DNA of 33,124 nucleotides from positions 1-33,124 of the forward strand of contig JASCIV010000192.1 of the NCBI GenBank assembly GCA_030374735.1, read 5' to 3'. Of this stretch, positions 28,759 through 33,124 are shown piece by piece. The notes under the pieces were generated by a model. It did not search any database and was not told where the DNA came from. It worked only from the letters and a program-made list of their open reading frames with translations. The DNA comes from Gracilaria caudata (Eukaryota > Rhodophyta > Florideophyceae > Gracilariales > Gracilariaceae). Positions within the stretch are counted from its first letter, which is position 1. The number at the start of each line of letters is the position of its first letter. Position numbers and translations under genes: made by a program.

Positions 28759-29901
28759 TCAGTCATGGTGTCCAGGTGCTACGGACTTCAAGTCCACTGG
28801 ACGTCGAATCCAGCCGCACTTGGCGCAGTAGGACTGAGCCAAGCCAGGAATGACGATTGGGCTCCCGCACTTATGACACGTTCCGTATCGACCATCCGTA
28901 AAATTAGTTTCGGCCACAACAAGGCGTTCTTCGTAAGGTTTTTCCCTTTTTGGTTCCGAGCTGTCCCTGGTACCGTTTTCGAAATCGCTTTCTTCGTTTA
29001 AGGGATCCGATATCATACGCCATTCTTTTTGCTCTCGTTCAGAGCATTGGTGAAGGAAGCCTTCATCATGATCTGGTGCAATGTCAGCACGACCATTATG
29101 ATAAGGAGCTGAATTGCTAAATGCCCGACTTCGTGGGACTGAAGACTGCACAAACCAAACTCTAATGCTCACAGGATCTCGAGGCTGTGACAGCTGTGCA
29201 CTGCGGGTAAAGACCACCGTAGAACTCTCTGTAACTTGTCCGGAGTCGATGAGTCCACCGGAGTTCACATTTATAATGGAACAGCGATGGCGTGCACCTC
29301 GTTCGCTGTTAGCCTTTTCAACAATGCCTGGTGTATGAGGGTTCTTTATACCCATCTCCGTAATCGTATTATGTTTTAAACTGATTGACGACGTTTTCTC
29401 TCTTGTGGAATGTCCTGATTGTGCTGGATACACGGGTAACCTTACGAACTTCATCTCTTGTCCATCGCACCCGTGGCAGGAGTTGGAACCTGTTTCGATC
29501 AGAGGCTGTGAGGTGGCGCCTTCGCGTGCGAGGTTAGACCGCTGAGCTGATGGGCGTGACTGCTCGTTGAATGATGCTGCTTCTGTTGCATCCTGGAATG
29601 ATTCTGACCATAGTATCTCCGAGGTGTATTTTCCTTGAGATTCGCCAGGCATATCGACAAAATCCAGAAGCCTATTGCGTGCGCGAGTGAATGGGCGAAG
29701 AGTTCTCTTACCGTGATGGGCAGGAAGACGCTTGATTTTGAGGCTCTTCGTGTTTTGATTCAGAGAGAATATGTTCGGGGAGACAACGTGGTCATACCTA
29801 ACCAGACACAAGCCGTCTTCCTTACAACGTTTTGAAATTGCGGTTCTGAACGTCGTCTTGCTGCACAACCACGGCGACGGGCATGTAACAAACGAACTCA
29901 T
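28759..29901 (-). CDS. zinc-ribbon protein, possibly plastid-targeted, unknown function
   Basis: Predicted 380-residue protein. The C-terminus carries a four-cysteine zinc ribbon: CHKCG (Cys342, Cys345) and CAKCGWIRRP (Cys359, Cys362), with 13 residues between the pairs. The middle is polar and low in conservation signals, with one more CxxC (CHGC) near residue 130. The N-terminus, MSSFVTCPSPWLCSKTTFRT, is rich in Ser, Thr and basic residues with an early phenylalanine, as in red-algal plastid transit peptides; targeting is inference. I use the ATG at 29901, since the longer frame upstream begins with GTG. Zinc ribbons of this kind occur in nucleic-acid-binding and rubredoxin-like proteins, but I cannot assign a role. 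Single exon. Confidence 0.6.
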   Translation of the reverse strand: MSSFVTCPSPWLCSKTTFRTAISKRCKEDGLCLVRYDHVVSPNIFSLNQNTKSLKIKRLPAHHGKRTLRPFTRARNRLLDFVDMPGESQGKYTSEILWSESFQDATEAASFNEQSRPSAQRSNLAREGATSQPLIETGSNSCHGCDGQEMKFVRLPVYPAQSGHSTREKTSSISLKHNTITEMGIKNPHTPGIVEKANSERGARHRCSIINVNSGGLIDSGQVTESSTVVFTRSAQLSQPRDPVSIRVWFVQSSVPRSRAFSNSAPYHNGRADIAPDHDEGFLHQCSEREQKEWRMISDPLNEESDFENGTRDSSEPKREKPYEERLVVAETNFTDGRYGTCHKCGSPIVIPGLAQSYCAKCGWIRRPVDLKSVAPGHHD

Positions 29902-29990
29902 CTCGCTTTCGCAAATAGAAAACAACAACACTCGCGAAGAATAGCAATGACGGATCTTGACGTTTCAGATCGGTTCAGGTAAATCGAGTT

Positions 29991-30050
29991 CGAACAAAAA
30001 TTTTTTAGTTTGTTCGCTCTTCATACACCTGTTGTCACAACAGTGTTGTG
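29991..30050. repeat. cluster of three inverted repeats
   Basis: CGAACAAA and TTTGTTCG (29991-29998 and 30009-30016) flank an A/T loop. Then CTGTTGT-C-ACAACAG (30029-30043) overlaps CACAACA-G-TGTTGTG (30036-30050). The whole lies 90-150 bases upstream of the zinc-ribbon start, so it may be its promoter. Confidence 0.75.
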
Positions 30051-30051
30051 G

Positions 30052-30061
30052 TACCCTTGTA
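30052..30061 (-). repeat. fifth copy of TACAAGGGTA
   Basis: Exact match on the minus strand, directly next to the palindrome cluster upstream of the zinc-ribbon gene. Confidence 0.8.
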
Positions 30062-30183
30062 ATTTAACTTGCAAAGAACGGCACGGATCTTTGGTCACTA
30101 GCTGCCTTCCAGCACTATAAATGTAGAGTAGACTGTGGCAACGGGTTGAAGATACGAGTGAACAAGAGACAAGGAAAGACTCG

Positions 30184-30435
30184 CTACAGCAAAACTGGCA
30201 CATAGACAAATCCAGAGTTTGCTACTGCAGCAATCAGCTTTGAGTTCACGCTCTGCACGAAAGCACGAAGAGCCTCGGCCAGCGAGTTGAAGTGCTCTAT
30301 ACGTAGCTGGCAGTTGACCGTGAATTGAACATAAGCGAAAGACTTCTTGGATACTTTTCGTGTCAAGAACGCCTGTACACGATTACAGAGGCGTGGTAAA
30401 GGGTTACGACTCTTAAAAGAGGCTAACCTTACAAG
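30184..30435 (-). CDS. possible 3' exon of an unidentified gene
   Basis: A minus-strand frame of 83 codons to a stop at 30184, preceded by a textbook acceptor (GTCTCCTTCACAG, ending 30436). It has no ATG, so it would need an upstream exon, and POLA2 ends only 127 bases away. It reads plausibly (IEHFNSLAEALRAFVQSVNS). An ATG near 30497 (MDKPFVSVSKP) lies in the gap but I could not join it in frame. It could also be spliced POLA2 3' UTR. Confidence 0.2.
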   Translation of the reverse strand, partial: LVRLASFKSRNPLPRLCNRVQAFLTRKVSKKSFAYVQFTVNCQLRIEHFNSLAEALRAFVQSVNSKLIAAVANSGFVYVPVLL

Positions 30436-30561
30436 CTGTGAAGGAGACAACCAATTATTGTTGGCTCAAAGGCTTAGAAACTGAAACAAACGGCTTGTCC
30501 ATTTCTTTTTGAAACTGTTTTACTTACAAGAAATACGTGTAGGCAAGCAAGGCTTGAATTC

Positions 30562-32595
30562 CTACAAGCGGATTACTCTCACCTCGATCTTGTCCTCGTT
30601 GGCTTGAGTTGTCCTTCGTTGTGGCGAATTGTGCAGTGGAAGTGCTATTTCTGCGTATGTGCCTCCATCTAATTCTCGACTCGCCAGTCCAGGATTCACG
30701 GCAATCGCGCCCCCATCGACACTCTTGGCAAACGCCTTCAATTTCGATGGCACAATTATCATATCAATGGTATCACCAGTGTCCACATCCATGATACCCA
30801 ATCGATCTAGAAAGCTCGTGTCCAGTGGTACTGAGCTGCTTGGGGGGAATGTCGGGTAGAAAGAGCGTTGCCTCAACATGTGAGACACGATGGACCCCAA
30901 ACGATCTTGCTTGTTCTTACAAACACTATCTGCAGACATGTCCACCAGCGTTGGCAATGACGACGTGCCCACAAACGAAACATGCTGCCCGTCTTTCGCA
31001 CTCACCCGCAGCACACTTGGGTTTGGACACAAGTTAATGTTCGGATTTTCTTGTTCAAACGGCCAGCGAAAAGCAGGCTGGGGACACACAAAGTCATGGT
31101 GAATGTCGTCAAGTGCAGGAATTAGAACAAACTGTGGAGCCGTACCGCTCTCCCCCTCCATTCTTTCAATAGTTGCTTGCATCGGAGCTATAATTCGAGT
31201 TTCAAACACTTCGCTGTATGGCATGGGGGTCTGCGGGGTTATGAGTTGATGAGATTCGCCCACAAACGGACCTGTGAGAATGACAACATCAGGCCTGTCT
31301 CGCTCTATGATTTGAAACAGATCCGTGAGAGGTTCGTACTTTAGATTTGACGGACGGGTAAAAGGCCCTGCCGCGACAATAAGATTTGCGTATGGTTGAG
31401 TGTGATGGGCAGCAGGACGAGGTTGAATGTGGTCCTCGTCTTCCATTTTCACATCATTCTCATCGCTGGGGGCAGCATTTTGTTGGGGAGTTTGCATTGC
31501 ATTGTCGTAGATGGCATGAACGTCAAACAGTCTGCCATTGGTATTAACGCCCTCAACAACGACAAACATGCCTGGGTTTATGAAGAACGGGTACTTGTTT
31601 TCGATGAGCCTATTAAGATTGAGCTTGATTCGATTTCCATCCTCATTCTCTAGGACAACAGACTGCGTATTAATTGGTGCCTTGGATGAAGCATCAGTCT
31701 CCTCCAATTCGGTTCTGATACGACCAGCTATGAGAATAGTAGCAGGACTTCCTTCCAGCAGACTGGCAGAGGACAAAGGCGGCATTTCATCAGCACGCAA
31801 CAGCTTCACTCGCGCTAGGATTCGTTCAATGACAGTTTGCATGTGACTGCGCACGTGATTTATGCGTTGCGGCACAGCGTTGTTCATGTACTTTGTGCGC
31901 GAGTGATCTTGTGCGGTGAGCGACTGTACGTGAACAGGACCGCGGAGATGGGCGGGCATTGGGTTGTGGGGGGTGGCTTCTGAGTTGTCGAGTGAGGCCT
32001 CGATACGACCCGAGCCGCTGCGGTTGGCATACTGGTTATCTTGTTGATCGTCTCCCGGAAGCGGGCGGAGATCAGGATCACTCATGGTTGAAAGCCGGTG
32101 AACTGCGTGAGGCTTGACGAGTGCAGGAATGGGTTCATGTTTGAGCAGCCTGCTGCGCTTCGGCTCGTTGGCATGGTCATCAAAAGCTTGGCTCAAATCA
32201 CGAGCAACCAGCGGCTGCGGCTCGTGCTTCACAAGGGCCTTCTCCTTGATGTCGTCTTCGACGTAGTTGAAGAAGTCATCGATGGCGGCACGCGTGGGGA
32301 TGGGTCCCGGCGAGTGCAAAAGCGTGTCGGCACGGGGAGATGAGGCCGACTTGGCGGCGGACTTGGAAGCAGATTTGGAGGCCGAGGCCTGCAGCGCCTT
32401 TTGGCGCAGGTGGTTTGCAAACGCCCGAAACTCGCTCTCGGAGGGGAGCGCGGTGGACTTGGAGTTGGTGAGCGCCCACGCCTCCCACTTGCAGTCAAGC
32501 TGGTCGGCCGTGATGGCGACCTCTCTGCAGACGGAGAGCGCGATGGCGGAGAGAGCGCGCGGCAGCTCGGCGCCACCAAGCGTGAACGTCTCCAT
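30562..32595 (-). CDS. POLA2: DNA polymerase alpha subunit B
   Basis: Predicted 677-residue nuclear protein, the B subunit that tethers the primase-polymerase alpha complex during replication initiation. Residues 1-75 (METFTLGGAELPRALSAI on) resemble the N-terminal helical domain. A linker of Ser/Ala/Lys repeats (SKSASKSAAKSASS) follows, then an OB fold (ILIAGRIRTELEE, GMFVVVEGVNTNGRLFDVHA). The inactive calcineurin-like phosphoesterase domain has LIVAAGPFTRPSN, DVVILTGPFVGESH, IPALDDIHHDFVCPQPAF and the C-terminal block SHMLRQRSFYPTFPPSSSVP with IIVPSKLKAFAKSVDGGAIA. The start at 32595 fits the family; an in-frame ATG at 32709 has a good context but overlaps an E2F-type site, so it is probably promoter. 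Confidence 0.92.
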   Translation of the reverse strand: METFTLGGAELPRALSAIALSVCREVAITADQLDCKWEAWALTNSKSTALPSESEFRAFANHLRQKALQASASKSASKSAAKSASSPRADTLLHSPGPIPTRAAIDDFFNYVEDDIKEKALVKHEPQPLVARDLSQAFDDHANEPKRSRLLKHEPIPALVKPHAVHRLSTMSDPDLRPLPGDDQQDNQYANRSGSGRIEASLDNSEATPHNPMPAHLRGPVHVQSLTAQDHSRTKYMNNAVPQRINHVRSHMQTVIERILARVKLLRADEMPPLSSASLLEGSPATILIAGRIRTELEETDASSKAPINTQSVVLENEDGNRIKLNLNRLIENKYPFFINPGMFVVVEGVNTNGRLFDVHAIYDNAMQTPQQNAAPSDENDVKMEDEDHIQPRPAAHHTQPYANLIVAAGPFTRPSNLKYEPLTDLFQIIERDRPDVVILTGPFVGESHQLITPQTPMPYSEVFETRIIAPMQATIERMEGESGTAPQFVLIPALDDIHHDFVCPQPAFRWPFEQENPNINLCPNPSVLRVSAKDGQHVSFVGTSSLPTLVDMSADSVCKNKQDRLGSIVSHMLRQRSFYPTFPPSSSVPLDTSFLDRLGIMDVDTGDTIDMIIVPSKLKAFAKSVDGGAIAVNPGLASRELDGGTYAEIALPLHNSPQRRTTQANEDKIEVRVIRL

Positions 32596-33124
32596 GCGTG
32601 CGACGATGAACGAGGTCGGTGCAGCGCCGCGCGGCGTCTGCACTGCAGGCTTTGCAGGAAGGCACAGATTAGCACATGAAGCGGCTGGCGCGGTGGCGCG
32701 GACGAGCATTTTGGCGGGAAAGATGCGGCGCCACCGCCGGCGTTTCGGTTCACGCGCACGCGGTGCACGGCGATTTAAGCGTGCGCAGCGAGCGCAGCGA
32801 AGGCGCTTCGAAAGGGGCGGCGCGCGCGTGTCCATGTCCCTGCGCGAGCTCACGCCGCCCGCGATCGCTGCGCGCAAGCAAGCGGCGAAGCGCGCCAATG
32901 ACACGAGCACACGTGCACAGCGCGCGCCGGACACGCCATGTTCCAACAGCCATCGCGTGCAAAGCGCGTGGCGCGCTCGTGTGCGCCTCGCATCGAAGTA
33001 TCCCACACGTGCCGCGCCGCGCGGCGCCGCTCTGCGCGTGCGCTGTTTTGTGCCGGGCGCATGCCTCCCCACCCCGGCCCCACTCCACGCACTCCCCGCC
33101 CGTACCGACGGCGCTGCTCAACGC
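32596..33124. promoter_or_regulatory. GC-rich POLA2 promoter region
   Basis: Very rich in CG and GC steps. Frames are open on several phases only because stop codons are rare here. It holds the E2F-type site at 32710. No gene is supported before the window edge. Confidence 0.5.
32710..32721. promoter_or_regulatory. E2F/DP-type site TTTGGCGGGAAA
   Basis: A perfect match to the TTTSGCGSGAAA-type consensus bound by E2F-DP factors, 115-126 bases upstream of the POLA2 start. POLA2 is a classic S-phase E2F target in plants and animals, so the context supports a working site. Confidence 0.65.

Larger units (their letters stand above)
29902..30561. other. intergenic region with palindromes and a possible exon
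   Basis: Upstream of the zinc-ribbon gene and downstream of POLA2. It holds stacked palindromes at 29991-30050, one TACAAGGGTA copy (30052-30061, minus), a plus-strand TATAAAT near 30117 without a gene after it, and a minus-strand frame at 30184..30435 (separate entry). Confidence 0.5.

Noticed and set aside
32229..32768. 179-codon minus-strand frame over the POLA2 start
   Set aside because: It is an out-of-phase reading of POLA2 and its GC-rich promoter, dominated by Pro/Ser/Arg.
1..33124. tRNA, rRNA, CRISPR, transposase or viral genes
   Set aside because: I looked for T-loop and anticodon-arm patterns, repeat-spacer arrays and reverse transcriptase or integrase motifs by eye and saw none; a covariance-model or profile search would be needed to be sure.

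Overview
This window looks like nuclear DNA of a photosynthetic eukaryote, most likely a red alga. Three things point there. It has eukaryote-only genes (Mediator MED12, a P4-ATPase flippase, a Qa-SNARE, DNA polymerase alpha subunit B). Most genes are single long exons, with a few short GT-AG introns of about 80-95 nt. A class I fructose-bisphosphate aldolase carries an N-terminal extension that looks like a plastid transit peptide with a phenylalanine near its start, as in primary red plastids. The red-algal placement is inference; no rRNA or plastid gene is present to confirm it.

Layout from left to right: a bZIP transcription factor (+); MED12 (-), divergent from a small unknown gene (+); a two-exon flavohemoglobin-like gene (-) that lacks its NAD-binding domain; a multi-exon two-span membrane protein of unknown family (+); a two-exon glutathione S-transferase (+); a P4-type flippase (+); a syntaxin-type Qa-SNARE (+); a Ser-rich protein with a possible C-terminal KA1-like domain (-); a HECT E3 ligase of the UBE3B/UBE3C/Hul5 type (-), divergent from the plastid aldolase (+); a 2.6 kb stretch with no convincing gene except possible small spliced exons; a possibly plastid-targeted protein with a C-terminal CxxC-CxxC zinc ribbon (-); and DNA polymerase alpha subunit B (-) with an E2F-type site in its promoter.

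The genes do not form an operon or one pathway; this is an ordinary eukaryotic gene neighbourhood with mixed housekeeping functions. Three introns in two unrelated genes can each be modelled at exactly 83 nt. Splicing them out turns three interrupted reading frames around 9.5-11.2 kb into one membrane protein.

The most unusual points are the truncated flavohemoglobin, the unknown spliced membrane protein, the KA1-like protein without a kinase domain, a 10-base word (TACAAGGGTA) found five times, and several perfect short palindromes in the intergenic spaces. I found no clear tRNA, rRNA, CRISPR array, transposase or viral gene.
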